64,000 nucleotides of DNA from Bradyrhizobium sp. WSM3983 (GTDB lineage: Bacteria; Pseudomonadota; Alphaproteobacteria; Rhizobiales; Xanthobacteraceae), in assembly GCF_000473045.1 (NCBI RefSeq), contig NZ_AXAY01000009.1, forward strand, positions 62,001 through 126,000, read 5' to 3'. Every line of letters starts with the position of its first letter. Within the stretch, counting starts at the first letter, position 1. This document shows positions 9,099-18,322 of this stretch, in pieces. Under the pieces are notes generated by a model. That model saw only the letters and a list, made by a program, of their open reading frames with translations. It was not told where the DNA came from and made no database searches. The position numbers and the translations under genes are program-made.

Positions 9099-10385
9099 TT
9101 GGCTTACGATCGGACTTCCTTGGTCGTTGTGGCGGCGGGCGTCGCGGCTGGCTTCTTGGTTGCCAATCTCTACTACGCTCAGCCCTTAATTGCCCAGATC
9201 GCCGCAGATTTGTCAGTACCTCCGCAGTTGGCGGGGGCGTTCGTGGGAATTACACAGGTCGGTTACGGTTTGGGGCTCTTCCTGGTGGTGCCGCTCAGCG
9301 ACACGCTGGAGAACAAGGGCCTTATCCTTGCCTCCTTGACGGTTGCAGTTGTTGCCATCGGAGCCATAGTGGGCTTTCGGTCGCCGGTTTCTTTTCTATG
9401 CGCCTCCCTCGCGCTAGGTCTGTCTTGCAGCGCAGCCCAGATCCTTATCCCGTTCATTTCCCACATCGTCGCGGCAGACGCGCGAAACCGCGTGGTCGGC
9501 AACGTGATGGGTGGAATCCTGGCAGGCGTCACTCTGGCGCGGCCCGTTTCGCTTCTTCTAGCCAGTGTCCTGGGCTGGCGTAGCGCGTTCATCGCTTCGG
9601 CTGCTTTCATGGCTGCGATCGGTACCACGCTCTATCTCATCATGCCGGTTCGGCATTCAAATCGAAACGAGCCCTATCTACTGCTGCTCACATCAATGAA
9701 GACCCTGTTGTCGAAATACCCGTTAGTTCGGCGCAGAGCTGTCTATCAGGCATTGCTGTTCGGCGCGTTTAGCATGTTCTGGGGCGTCGCTCCCGTCATG
9801 CTCGCGGAGCGACTTGAACTGAGCAGCTACCAGATCTCTCTGTTCGCTCTGGTGGGGATTGGCGGGGTCTTTGCCGCGCCACTCACGGCCAGGTTCGCTG
9901 ATGCAAAGTCAGTGTATGCCGGAACTTTGGCAGGCTGTTTTGCGATGGCAATCGCCTTTTTCCTCTCTATCGCAGCAGTTCAATTACGATCCGTAGCCGT
10001 CCTTCTAATCTCGGCGATCGTCATCGACGCGGCAGTGCACGTAAATCAGACCTTCGGTCGGTTGATCACGCTAACCGTCGACTCTTCCGTCCGCGGTCGC
10101 GTCAATAGCATCTACATGACAATACTGTTCACTGGAGGAGCCGTAGGATCGTTTGTCGGGCCAGCCGTCTACAAGGCCATGGGGTGGGACTCCGTGGCCA
10201 TGTTAGGGGCAGGAACTGCGACGATCGTATTGTTGGCCACGGGACTGGACATTTGCCGCGAAAAACGTCGCAGGCTTGCTGATGAGGACCTCGCGCCGTC
10301 ATTCAAGGCAATGCCTAGCCGTATCTCCCCGCCTTTTTCAGAGGCGTCACTCGATGTTGCTTCGGTAGGCGCCGACACCGGATAA
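9099..10385 (+). CDS. MFS transporter, AraJ/sugar-efflux-like
   Basis: This protein of 428 residues has about 12 hydrophobic segments. The TTG at 9099 follows aggaga at 9085-9090, and the first helix starts almost at once (LVVVAAGVAAGFLVANLYYAQPL). The motif FLVANLYYAQPL and the loop LSDTLENKGLI resemble MFS_1 proteins of the AraJ/YnfM branch. It is divergent from the LysR gene. Role as uptake or efflux of an aromatic acid is inference from context. Confidence 0.82.
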   Translation: MAYDRTSLVVVAAGVAAGFLVANLYYAQPLIAQIAADLSVPPQLAGAFVGITQVGYGLGLFLVVPLSDTLENKGLILASLTVAVVAIGAIVGFRSPVSFLCASLALGLSCSAAQILIPFISHIVAADARNRVVGNVMGGILAGVTLARPVSLLLASVLGWRSAFIASAAFMAAIGTTLYLIMPVRHSNRNEPYLLLLTSMKTLLSKYPLVRRRAVYQALLFGAFSMFWGVAPVMLAERLELSSYQISLFALVGIGGVFAAPLTARFADAKSVYAGTLAGCFAMAIAFFLSIAAVQLRSVAVLLISAIVIDAAVHVNQTFGRLITLTVDSSVRGRVNSIYMTILFTGGAVGSFVGPAVYKAMGWDSVAMLGAGTATIVLLATGLDICREKRRRLADEDLAPSFKAMPSRISPPFSEASLDVASVGADTG

Positions 10386-10602
10386 CCTTCGTCGAGAAAT
10401 CATTCGGCATAGGCGTCTTTGGGACTGCTCTCCCAGGGAGGAGTATCGATCGAATCAATAATGGTCGGTAGCGATATCAATTTGGCGTCGATGTCGATTT
10501 CGTGCAGCATTCCGAAACCGCTTCAGACAATCCGACGAAGATCGGTCCTTGCCTCGCTTCCGCTTGATGAGAAGCCGGGCTTAACAGCGCCAGGGAGAGA
10601 AA

Positions 10603-10734
10603 ATGAAGTCGATCTTAAAACGATATGTCGGGTCGAGGCCGCCGTCGCGGATGGGGCACGGCATGGCTGTCGCTCTTGTCGGAATTTTCGATCTTGCGCA
10701 ACGCGGTGACTTCTCGGGATTCTTGACGCGATGA
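10603..10734 (+). CDS. Small protein, 43 residues, coupled to downstream MFS gene
   Basis: ATG 10603 is preceded by gggagaga (10593-10600), a good ribosome binding site, and the stop overlaps the next start as ATGA at 10731-10734. The peptide is basic at its N-terminus (MKSILKRYVGSRPPSRMGHG) with a short hydrophobic stretch AVALVGIFDLA. I do not recognise a family. Coupling to the MFS gene suggests it is translated, either as a real small protein or as a leader that delivers ribosomes to the transporter. Confidence 0.4.
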   Translation: MKSILKRYVGSRPPSRMGHGMAVALVGIFDLAQRGDFSGFLTR

Positions 10735-12101
10735 ATCAGCTTACAAACATGGACTCCGGTTCTCTTGCCGTATCATCTAGTCTCGCTGCCGAAGCCGAGA
10801 GCTCCGCGGTGGCGGCGCGTGTCTCGTTTTCCGGGCGACATTCGTCGGGCGGCGCCAGGCCGACGATTGAAACGGCTCTCACAGGCCGGCAAGTCGGTAC
10901 GATCTGCGCGGTCTTTTTGGGGATGGCCGTTGGTTACGCCTGCGCCTATGGAGCGACCTCGACCACGTTCATTTTGCCCCTGACGAAGGAATTCGGCTGG
11001 GGGCGGACCGTTCCATCTCTGATGTTCGTCTTTGCGATGCTCGGCGCGGCCCTCGCGTCCGCATTCCTCGGTCGTTTCATCGACCGGTTTGGTGCCCCGC
11101 GAGTCGCCGTGTTGTCTGGCCTTTGCCTCGCGCTGGTCATGATGAGTCTGTCGGTGATGTCGGGATCTCCCACAATCGCGGTTCTACTCGGTTTTCTGGC
11201 CGGTCTTTCGGGGGCGGGGACTGGTACTGGCCTCTATGTCTCGGTCTTGCCGGGTTGGTTCGACCGCCAATTGGGCAGGGCTCTTGGAATCGCCGTCGTC
11301 GGACAGAGCGTTGGATCGATGCTCATGCCGCCAATTTCGGTGGCAGTGATCTCGGGTTATGGCTGGCGAGCCGCTTATATGACTCTCGCGTTGCTCCAGC
11401 TGGCTCTTACGCTGTGCGCTGCACTGATCCTCGCCCGCATCGGTCGGCCTCCCGCTCCCGCGCCGGCAGTCGCTGCGGCCAAGGCGGCCAATGGTGATAT
11501 CTCGCCCAGCGAAGCGATGCGCACACGACGTTTCTGGCTTCTTCAGGCGATGATCTTCTTTCAGTCCTTGGGCATGTTCGGAATGTCAGTGCACATCTTT
11601 CCAATTTATTCCGATCGCGGAGTGGCCTGGAGCATGTTGCCTTCGATCACCATCGTCCTCAGCGTCGGGATGATGGTCGGCAGGGTCGTATCGGGTTTTC
11701 TGCTCGATCGCTTCGATGCTCGAGCCGTGACCGCTGGGATGTTCGCTATCGGCGCAGCGGGGATTGCGTGGTTGGCGAGTGCCAGTGGCAGTCCGACATT
11801 GGCGTTGATCTACGTGCCGCCATTTGCAATTGGGCTCGCCTTTGGTGCCGAAACGGACATCTTGGCCTATCTGGCACGGCGCCTGTATGGCCTCACGCAT
11901 TTCGCTACGATATTCAATCGTCTTCTGATCGGGTTCTTCGTGGGTTCCATGGCTGGTCCACCAATCGTAGGCTGGGCATTCGACCGGTTCGGACAGTCTC
12001 ATTCTATCCTATGGGCCCTCTCCGCGAGTTGTATGCTGGCTGCGATCATAGCCCTTAGTCTGCCCCGTCCCTCTCTCTCAGTGGGAGAACGCCAGGCCTG
12101 A
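10731..12101 (+). CDS. MFS transporter (aromatic acid / monocarboxylate type)
   Basis: This 456-residue protein has an unusually long polar N-terminus (about 55 residues) before the first membrane segment (VGTICAVFLGMAVGYACAYG), then about 12 helices. GRFIDRFGAPRVAVLSG matches the loop 2-3 signature of the major facilitator superfamily and FDRQLGRALGIA the repeat in the second half of the N-domain. OFA/MCT-like carriers with this pattern import organic acids. It heads the cluster of molybdenum hydroxylase, ring-cleavage dioxygenase and aldehyde dehydrogenase genes, so uptake of that substrate is likely. Confidence 0.85.
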   Translation: MNQLTNMDSGSLAVSSSLAAEAESSAVAARVSFSGRHSSGGARPTIETALTGRQVGTICAVFLGMAVGYACAYGATSTTFILPLTKEFGWGRTVPSLMFVFAMLGAALASAFLGRFIDRFGAPRVAVLSGLCLALVMMSLSVMSGSPTIAVLLGFLAGLSGAGTGTGLYVSVLPGWFDRQLGRALGIAVVGQSVGSMLMPPISVAVISGYGWRAAYMTLALLQLALTLCAALILARIGRPPAPAPAVAAAKAANGDISPSEAMRTRRFWLLQAMIFFQSLGMFGMSVHIFPIYSDRGVAWSMLPSITIVLSVGMMVGRVVSGFLLDRFDARAVTAGMFAIGAAGIAWLASASGSPTLALIYVPPFAIGLAFGAETDILAYLARRLYGLTHFATIFNRLLIGFFVGSMAGPPIVGWAFDRFGQSHSILWALSASCMLAAIIALSLPRPSLSVGERQA

Positions 12102-12197
12102 GATTCAGGACCAAGAAATCCGAGCCGACGCGACGCATCGCGGCGGATCGAGTGAACCTCCAATCTGGCTTTGCCGGAAAGTTATTGAGCATGTTGC

Positions 12198-14474
12198 ATG
12201 AAGACTGACCCCGAGACGTCGCCGAGCGCGCGTGACTATCGCCCGTGCAATAACGAGGCCCATAAGCACGGAGCAGTCGGTCAGCCAATTTCGCGTCTGG
12301 ATGGTCCGCTCAAGGTCCAGGGTAAGGCTCCCTTCGCGGCGGACGTATCGCTGAGCGGACTGCTGTTTGGAAGCCTGCTCTACAGTACTATCGCGCGGGG
12401 GAGCATTGCGACGATCGATACGATCGAAGCCGAGAGGGCGCCCGGAGTCGTTCTCGTCATGACCTACAAAAACGCGCCGCGAATGCATCCCCCGAGGCCG
12501 ACGATGAGCGCGCCCAAGGCGGCTGCTCCGAGTGAGCTGCCGATCATGCAAAATCCCACGATTCACTGGAATGGCGAGGCTGTCGCGGTCGTGCTAGCCG
12601 AAACGCAGGAGCAGGCGGATCACGCCAAAAGCCTTATCCACATCAACTATAACGAACTTCCCGCGGTGACTTCCTTCGATGCAGCAAAGGCCAACTCGCG
12701 AACGCCGGCGATGGTCATAGGCCAGCCTCCGGTAGTTGAAATCGGCGATGCGGAGGCCGCGCTTAAGGAAGCACCATACAAAGTAGATCAGATTTATAGA
12801 ACTCCACGACACAACCATAATGCCATCGAGCTTCACGCCGCGACGGCGTCATGGGTCGGTGATAATCTCACGATTCATGATGCGACACAGAAAGTAACGC
12901 ACTCTGCCTGGACCCTTGCTCAGGTATTCGGAATAGAAGAGAGGCAGGTTCGGGTCATCTCCCCATATGTTGGTGGCGGCTTCGGAGGCAAGGGGCTCTG
13001 GTATCATCAAGTATTGGCCGCCGCCGCAGCCCGTCTAGCTGGTCGCCCCGTCCGAATCGTGCTCTCGCGCGAAGGAGTCTTCAGGATCGTCGGTGGAAGG
13101 ACTGTCACCGAACAGCGTGTAGCTTTGGGTGCCAACGCCGATGGCCATTTGATGGCGCTGATTCATACCGGCGTCAGTGCCATGACCGCCCACAACAATA
13201 TGGCTGAGCCGTTCACTCATTCGACGCGCCATCTGTACGCGGCCAAGGCGTTCAAGATTGTGCAAGAAGTAGCCGACATGAACATGATCGCCAATGCGTT
13301 CATGCGCGCGCCGGGCGAATCGGTCGGGACCTTCGCCGTCGAATCCGCAATTGATGAACTTGCGGAGACCATGCAACTCGACCCGATCGATCTCCGTGAG
13401 CGTATGGAGCCGACGAAAGATCCGACGTCGGGTTTGAAATTCTCGTCACGTCACCTCGTCGAGGCTTACAGACGAGGCGCCGAACGGTTTGGTTGGCAAA
13501 GGCGTCTTTCTCGCCCGCGAGCTCGCCAAGAAGGTGATTGGTTGGTGGGCTTGGGCGTGGCCACCGCGACCTACCCCTACATACGAATGCCAGGTGGTGC
13601 CGCCCGGATCAAAATCTATTCCGATGGTCGAGCTGTCGCCCAGATGGCAAGCCAGGAAATGGGTATGGGAACTGCGACCGTTCAAGCGCAACATATTTCG
13701 CAGCGACTTGGCCTTCCAATTGAAATGGTCACTTTCGAATACGGAGATAGCTCGTTACCGGACGGCACCATCGCAGGTGGATCATCGCAGACGGTCTCGA
13801 TAGCCCGCGCGATCATGGCGGCTTGTGATGTGCTGGCGTCGGACTTGCTAAAGATCGCGGGCAATGACACCCCGCTTGCCGGTCTAACGGCGGACGAGGT
13901 AGAGTTTCAGAACGGCGGTCTTTCCAAGAAAGGGCAGCCCGAAATATTCGAGAGTTTCGTATCCATACTGCGCAGAGCGGGACGAGACGTCCTGGCGAGC
14001 GAAGCGGCGGCCCCTCCTCCGCTCGAAATGAAAGAATACTCGATGCACTCTTGGGGTGCGCATTTCTGTGAAGCACGCGTCAATACCCTGACAGGTGAAA
14101 TTCGTATTCCGAGAATTCTCGGATCGTATGATTGCGGCCGTATCCTGAATCCCAAGACAGCAACGAGCCAATTCAAGGGCGGAATCATTATGGGTTTGGG
14201 ACTTGCCTTGACGGAAGAGACGCTCTTCGACGAACGCTCCGGTCGGATCATGAACCGATCGCTCGCCGAATATCATGTGCCGGTCCATCTGGACGTCCCA
14301 GACATAGACGTTATCTGGACCGATATCCCGGACCCCTGCAGCCCACTCGGTGCGCGCGGGATCGGGGAAATCGGCATTACAGGGGTCGGCGCCGCAGTAG
14401 CGAATGCCATCTACAACGCGACCGGGAAACGGGTGCATGATCTCCCGATCACCCTGGACAAATTGTTGGACTAG
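12198..14474 (+). CDS. Molybdenum hydroxylase, large (molybdopterin) subunit
   Basis: This 758-residue protein belongs to the xanthine oxidase family. The a/b hammerhead domain covers about 30-140 (GQPISRLDGPLKVQGKAPFAAD). Cofactor-binding landmarks follow: GGGFGGKG near 260, AFMRAPGE near 370, and the C-terminal GARGIGEIG with the expected catalytic glutamate. The following two genes supply the 2Fe-2S and FAD subunits. Together they would hydroxylate an aromatic aldehyde or N-heterocycle with water as oxygen source. No Tat signal is visible, so the complex is probably cytoplasmic unless carried by the FeS subunit. Mo first, then FeS, then FAD differs from the paoABC order. Confidence 0.92.
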   Translation: MKTDPETSPSARDYRPCNNEAHKHGAVGQPISRLDGPLKVQGKAPFAADVSLSGLLFGSLLYSTIARGSIATIDTIEAERAPGVVLVMTYKNAPRMHPPRPTMSAPKAAAPSELPIMQNPTIHWNGEAVAVVLAETQEQADHAKSLIHINYNELPAVTSFDAAKANSRTPAMVIGQPPVVEIGDAEAALKEAPYKVDQIYRTPRHNHNAIELHAATASWVGDNLTIHDATQKVTHSAWTLAQVFGIEERQVRVISPYVGGGFGGKGLWYHQVLAAAAARLAGRPVRIVLSREGVFRIVGGRTVTEQRVALGANADGHLMALIHTGVSAMTAHNNMAEPFTHSTRHLYAAKAFKIVQEVADMNMIANAFMRAPGESVGTFAVESAIDELAETMQLDPIDLRERMEPTKDPTSGLKFSSRHLVEAYRRGAERFGWQRRLSRPRARQEGDWLVGLGVATATYPYIRMPGGAARIKIYSDGRAVAQMASQEMGMGTATVQAQHISQRLGLPIEMVTFEYGDSSLPDGTIAGGSSQTVSIARAIMAACDVLASDLLKIAGNDTPLAGLTADEVEFQNGGLSKKGQPEIFESFVSILRRAGRDVLASEAAAPPPLEMKEYSMHSWGAHFCEARVNTLTGEIRIPRILGSYDCGRILNPKTATSQFKGGIIMGLGLALTEETLFDERSGRIMNRSLAEYHVPVHLDVPDIDVIWTDIPDPCSPLGARGIGEIGITGVGAAVANAIYNATGKRVHDLPITLDKLLD

Positions 14475-14533
14475 ACTGGACTGCGCTCCGATCCTTCTAG
14501 CCCTCGACTATTAGTTCGCAATAAGGCTTTGCC

Positions 14534-15037
14534 ATGTCGATCCTCGTTAACGGAACCGAAGCACCATTGCCGAGCGATCCGCGAACATCGTTGTTGGATT
14601 TCATGCGCGAGCAACTCGGACTAACCGGTACGAAGAGAGGATGTGGTCAAGGGGCTTGTGGCGCCTGTACGATCCTTGTCGATGGCGAGCGGATCCTGTC
14701 CTGCCTTGCACTTGCGATCCAATATGCCGGGCGGGCGGTCACCACGATCGAGGGGCTTTCCAACGATGATGGGCTGCACCCGCTCCAGCGTGCTTTCGTG
14801 GAGTGCGACGGCTTACAATGCGGCTACTGTACGCCAGGGCAAATCTGCTCGGCGGTTGCAATGATGAGCGAGTTGAAACGGTTTGCTCCGAGCAACATCA
14901 CACCCGTCCTTTCGGCGTCGCGCATCGAAATTACACGCGATGAAATCCGAGAACGAATGAGCGGAAACCTGTGCCGCTGCGGAGCGCACAACGGCATTAT
15001 CGATGCAATTGAAAGCGTCTTGGGAGAAGTCGGATGA
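14534..15037 (+). CDS. Molybdenum hydroxylase, 2Fe-2S subunit
   Basis: This 167-residue protein has the plant-type ferredoxin cluster motif GCGQGACGACTILVDG with a fourth cysteine in RILSC (residues about 36-60), and the second cluster in the C-terminal four-helix domain: LQCGYCTPGQ and GNLCRCGAHNG. All eight cysteines are present. An unusual insert (ELKRFAPSNITPVLSASR) separates the two halves of the C-terminal domain. It passes electrons from the Mo subunit to FAD. Its stop overlaps the FAD-subunit start as ATGA at 15034-15037. Confidence 0.93.
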   Translation: MSILVNGTEAPLPSDPRTSLLDFMREQLGLTGTKRGCGQGACGACTILVDGERILSCLALAIQYAGRAVTTIEGLSNDDGLHPLQRAFVECDGLQCGYCTPGQICSAVAMMSELKRFAPSNITPVLSASRIEITRDEIRERMSGNLCRCGAHNGIIDAIESVLGEVG

Positions 15038-16020
15038 CTCCATTCCAATACTCGCGCGCCATCTCAATTGATGACGCGATTCGTCTGCACGGCACTGTTG
15101 GAGCGAAATGTCTCGCTGGTGGAACCAACCTTGTCGATCTCATGCGCGAAGCGATCGAACGGCCGACGTCGCTCGTCGACGTGACCGGTCTGTCCGCAAC
15201 CATTCAGGAAAGCGCGGGCGGCGGGTTGATAATCGGCGCAGCCGTCCGGAACAGCGCTGTTGCGGAAGATCCCGTTGTGAGAATGCGCTACCCCGCGCTC
15301 GCTCGCGCGATACTGGCTGGCGCTTCCGCGCAAATTCGAAATATGGCCACGGTCGGTGGCAATATCCTTCAGCGAACCCGCTGCATGTATTTCTATGATC
15401 AGGATGGATCGCGCTGCAACAAACGAACACCTGGACAGGGTTGCGATGCATTGGAGGGATTCAACCGTATGCATGCAATTCTGGGTTCTTCTCCTTCATG
15501 CGTAGCCACACATCCATCCGACATGTGCGTTGCTCTCGCGATGTTGGATGCGATCGTACATGTCAAGGGAATACGAGGAGAGCGTACAATTCCGTTGACG
15601 GAGCTTCATTTTTTGCCAGGCAACAATCCGGAGGTCGAGACACAGCTGGCCTACGACGAGTTGATAGTTGCAATCGAGCTGCCGGCGCTTTCGTTCGCGC
15701 AACAGTCGACGTACGTCAAGGTGAGGGATCGTGCAAGCTACGCCTTCGCTCTGGTTTCGGTTGCCGCGGCAGCCGACGTTCAAGATGACAAATTCAAGGA
15801 TGTCCGTCTTGCACTCGGCGGGGTCGCACATAAGCCATGGCGCGCGTTCAAGGCCGAGAGCTTGTTGCGTGGCGAGACCGCAACAGTTGAATTGATTCGA
15901 GCTGCGGCTGAAGCGGAGCTTGCTGACGCAAAGCCATTGAGAGACAACGCGTTTAAGATCGAGCTTGCCAAGCGGACGATTGCTTCGGTTCTCAGTCAAC
16001 TTCTGAATTCGAAGCAATAA
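15034..16020 (+). CDS. Molybdenum hydroxylase, FAD subunit with extra Fe-S loop (PaoB/YagS type)
   Basis: This 328-residue protein shows the FAD-binding pattern KCLAGGTNLVDLM and ATVGGNILQRTRC, then a cysteine-rich insert C-M-Y-F-Y-D...SRCNKRTPGQGC, the signature of PaoB/YagS-type subunits that bind an additional [4Fe-4S] cluster in E. coli PaoABC. The CO dehydrogenase flavoprotein C-terminal domain follows from about residue 215. The extra cluster points to an aldehyde-oxidase-like complex rather than a xanthine dehydrogenase. It is the last gene of the three-gene set and converges on the LysR gene at 16093. Confidence 0.9.
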   Translation: MTPFQYSRAISIDDAIRLHGTVGAKCLAGGTNLVDLMREAIERPTSLVDVTGLSATIQESAGGGLIIGAAVRNSAVAEDPVVRMRYPALARAILAGASAQIRNMATVGGNILQRTRCMYFYDQDGSRCNKRTPGQGCDALEGFNRMHAILGSSPSCVATHPSDMCVALAMLDAIVHVKGIRGERTIPLTELHFLPGNNPEVETQLAYDELIVAIELPALSFAQQSTYVKVRDRASYAFALVSVAAAADVQDDKFKDVRLALGGVAHKPWRAFKAESLLRGETATVELIRAAAEAELADAKPLRDNAFKIELAKRTIASVLSQLLNSKQ

Positions 16021-16092
16021 GTTCTCTGGACTGGTCTCCGCTTCCGGCGCTGACGGCCAACATGATGTCGCCAACGTGTACGAGATTGGTGG

Positions 16093-17007
16093 TTAGCGGC
16101 TCTTTTGCTTTGGTTGTTGCTTGGGAATGGCACGCCGTAGTAGATCTAGAAAATGTTCGGCGGCTGGTGTCAGGGGTAGCCCTGCTCGCCGAACCGTCAC
16201 CATCGCCGGAGCAGGCAGGGTCTCTCTTACGAGAATCGGCGCAATCGCACTGTTTGTTGCCATGAAGGTGCTCCACTGCACGGGTACCATCGCAAGCAGA
16301 TCGGTGTTCGTGAGCGTGACCATCAGTGTAACCGCCGACTGGCTACGCAAGGCAAGCCGTGGCGCTCGAAGATTGTGCTGCGCAAAGAGTTGTCCCATCT
16401 CTTCTTCAGCTTGGAACGTAACGGACGTGGTAGCCCATTCGGCATCGACGAGGTCGCGCAGCGACTTGGCCTGCGCCAACGGATGTCCTTTCCTTCCTAA
16501 TATGATCCGAAAATTGTCAAAAAGCTTTTCCTGGACGAGCTCAGATCTCGGGGGTCGCTCGGGTTCGGGTCCCACGTACAAATCGACGGAGCCGTCGCTA
16601 AGGCTCGCCTCCATCGTCGGATACCAGCCCTCCATGACGTGCAGCTCCACGTTCGGATAACGAGCCCGAAATGGCTGCAGCGCCTTCGGCAGTAATGCCA
16701 CTAGACCAGCAGTCGAAAGACCAACGACCACGCGGCCTTGAGTCCCACCATTGAGCTGCTCGACTTCGTCGCGGGCACGCTTCACCTCGCTGAGTACGAC
16801 CGCTGCGCGGCGGACGAATGCCTGCCCGACCGGAGTGAGTGCCATTCCCCGTGCGCGACGCTCGAACAGCGGCGCCCCCAGTTCGCGCTCAAGTTCGTGC
16901 ACGCTTCGGGTCAATGCGGGTTGCGCGAGTCGGAGATGCCGTGCGGCCGCCCGCAAGCTCCCGCGCTCGGCAATCGCAACAACGTCCCGCATCTGGTTGA
17001 ATTTCAT
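16093..17007 (-). CDS. LysR-family transcriptional regulator
   Basis: Starting at ATG 17007 gives MKFNQMRDVVAIAERGSLRA and a standard 304-residue protein. The HTH is at residues 5-62 (AAARHLRLAQPALTRSVHELERELGAPLFERR), with the effector-binding domain from about 90. It is of the CbbR/TcbR-like general aromatic type. It is divergent from the extradiol dioxygenase gene at 17345, so control of that dioxygenase-FAH-aldehyde dehydrogenase unit is the best guess. The 338-bp gap between them would hold the operator. Confidence 0.9.
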   Translation of the reverse strand: MKFNQMRDVVAIAERGSLRAAARHLRLAQPALTRSVHELERELGAPLFERRARGMALTPVGQAFVRRAAVVLSEVKRARDEVEQLNGGTQGRVVVGLSTAGLVALLPKALQPFRARYPNVELHVMEGWYPTMEASLSDGSVDLYVGPEPERPPRSELVQEKLFDNFRIILGRKGHPLAQAKSLRDLVDAEWATTSVTFQAEEEMGQLFAQHNLRAPRLALRSQSAVTLMVTLTNTDLLAMVPVQWSTFMATNSAIAPILVRETLPAPAMVTVRRAGLPLTPAAEHFLDLLRRAIPKQQPKQKSR

Positions 17008-17344
17008 TGGTCTACCGAAGGATAATAAATGGTGATCCCTTGGATCAATCTGACATCTGTTCGGAATAGGCGTCAACAGCTACCCATCCCGCAACGCCAG
17101 ACGCGGCAGAAACTTGAAGACGGTTCGGCTGACTTTCAAGATCGGAGAGACGCGCCAAGCTACAAGGCGCCTGGAAAAGGTCGGAAGGTCCGAACTCGAC
17201 TTCATCTCCGATGGGGTTGAGTACGAAGGGTAACCCGAGCTGATCAGCCTGCACGATCAATCCGAATCTCGCAATCGTTCACAATCGCCTCGCAGCCCGC
17301 GGGCTCGACTTCAGGGGTTGAGCAGTTTCATCAAGGAGAGCGCA

Positions 17345-18310
17345 ATGACTGGGATACGAGGGCTTTCTGCAGCGCGTCGCCGGCCCGGCGTCCTTGGTGT
17401 CCACTCGCTCGATCATTTCAGTATGAGCGTGCCGGACCTGGAGAAAGCAAAAAACTTCTACGATGCGTTCGGGCTCGATGTCAGGCGAAATGGCTGCCAT
17501 CTCACGCTCCATACGAATGATCACCCTCATTGTTGGGGAGTTCTGAGCGAAGGTCACAGGAAAAAGCTTCTCTATGTGTCGTTCGGCGCGTTCGAAGACG
17601 ATTTGCCGCGCTTTCGTGAACACCTCGGCGCGATGAACATAGAACGCCTTCCGGCACCTCCAGGCTTCGAAAGCAACGGCCTCTGGTTCAGAAATCTAGA
17701 TGGCCTGCCGATCGAGATCCGGGTGGCCGAGAAGGTCTCGCCCGACTTCAAGTCGAGATTCACCGCACCGTCCGCAGGGCCTGCAGTCCGTGGGACGATT
17801 TCTCGAAGCAAAGCGCCCACTACACGGCCTCGCCGACTGGCGCATGTGGCGACATACACTTCCGACGTCCCGCGCGCAGTCGAGTTCTATACGAGAGTCC
17901 TGGGACTTCGCTTGTCGGACTCGTCCGAAGGGAACGTAGCCTTTATGCACGGTGCGCACGGTAGTGATCATCATATGATTGCGCTTGCTCGTTCCGACGG
18001 TCCTGGCCTTCATCACTGTAGCTGGGACGTCGGCGGAATACAGGACGTGGGACTCGGTGCCATGCAAATGGCCAACAAGGGATACGATCAGGGGTGGGGA
18101 ATGGGCCGTCACGTTCTCGGCTCGAACTACTTCCACTACATTCGCGATCCATGGGGAAGCTATTCCGAATACTCCGCAGACATGGATTACATCCCGGCCG
18201 ACGTAGATTGGGCCGCGAGCGATCACCATGGCAACGACTCGTTCTATCTGTGGGGACCGAGTCCGCCTGCTGATTTTGTACGCAACTTCGAAACAGACAA
18301 CCAGGCGTAG
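17345..18310 (+). CDS. Type I extradiol ring-cleavage dioxygenase (VOC fold)
   Basis: ATG 17345 follows aaggag at a good distance and gives 321 residues. Two VOC modules are present: residues 20-110 (LDHFSMSVPDLEKAKNFYDAF) and 160-290. The second carries the iron facial triad: H167 (RLAHVATYTSD), H223 or H224 (GLHHCSWDV) and E275 (SEYSADMDY). Members open catechol-like rings next to the hydroxyls with Fe(II). The next genes, an FAH hydrolase and an aldehyde dehydrogenase, fit the processing of the ring-opened product. Substrate is unknown; 2,3-dihydroxy-N-heterocycles or biphenyl-type catechols are possible. Confidence 0.9.
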   Translation: MTGIRGLSAARRRPGVLGVHSLDHFSMSVPDLEKAKNFYDAFGLDVRRNGCHLTLHTNDHPHCWGVLSEGHRKKLLYVSFGAFEDDLPRFREHLGAMNIERLPAPPGFESNGLWFRNLDGLPIEIRVAEKVSPDFKSRFTAPSAGPAVRGTISRSKAPTTRPRRLAHVATYTSDVPRAVEFYTRVLGLRLSDSSEGNVAFMHGAHGSDHHMIALARSDGPGLHHCSWDVGGIQDVGLGAMQMANKGYDQGWGMGRHVLGSNYFHYIRDPWGSYSEYSADMDYIPADVDWAASDHHGNDSFYLWGPSPPADFVRNFETDNQA

Positions 18311-18322
18311 GAGGAGAACCAG

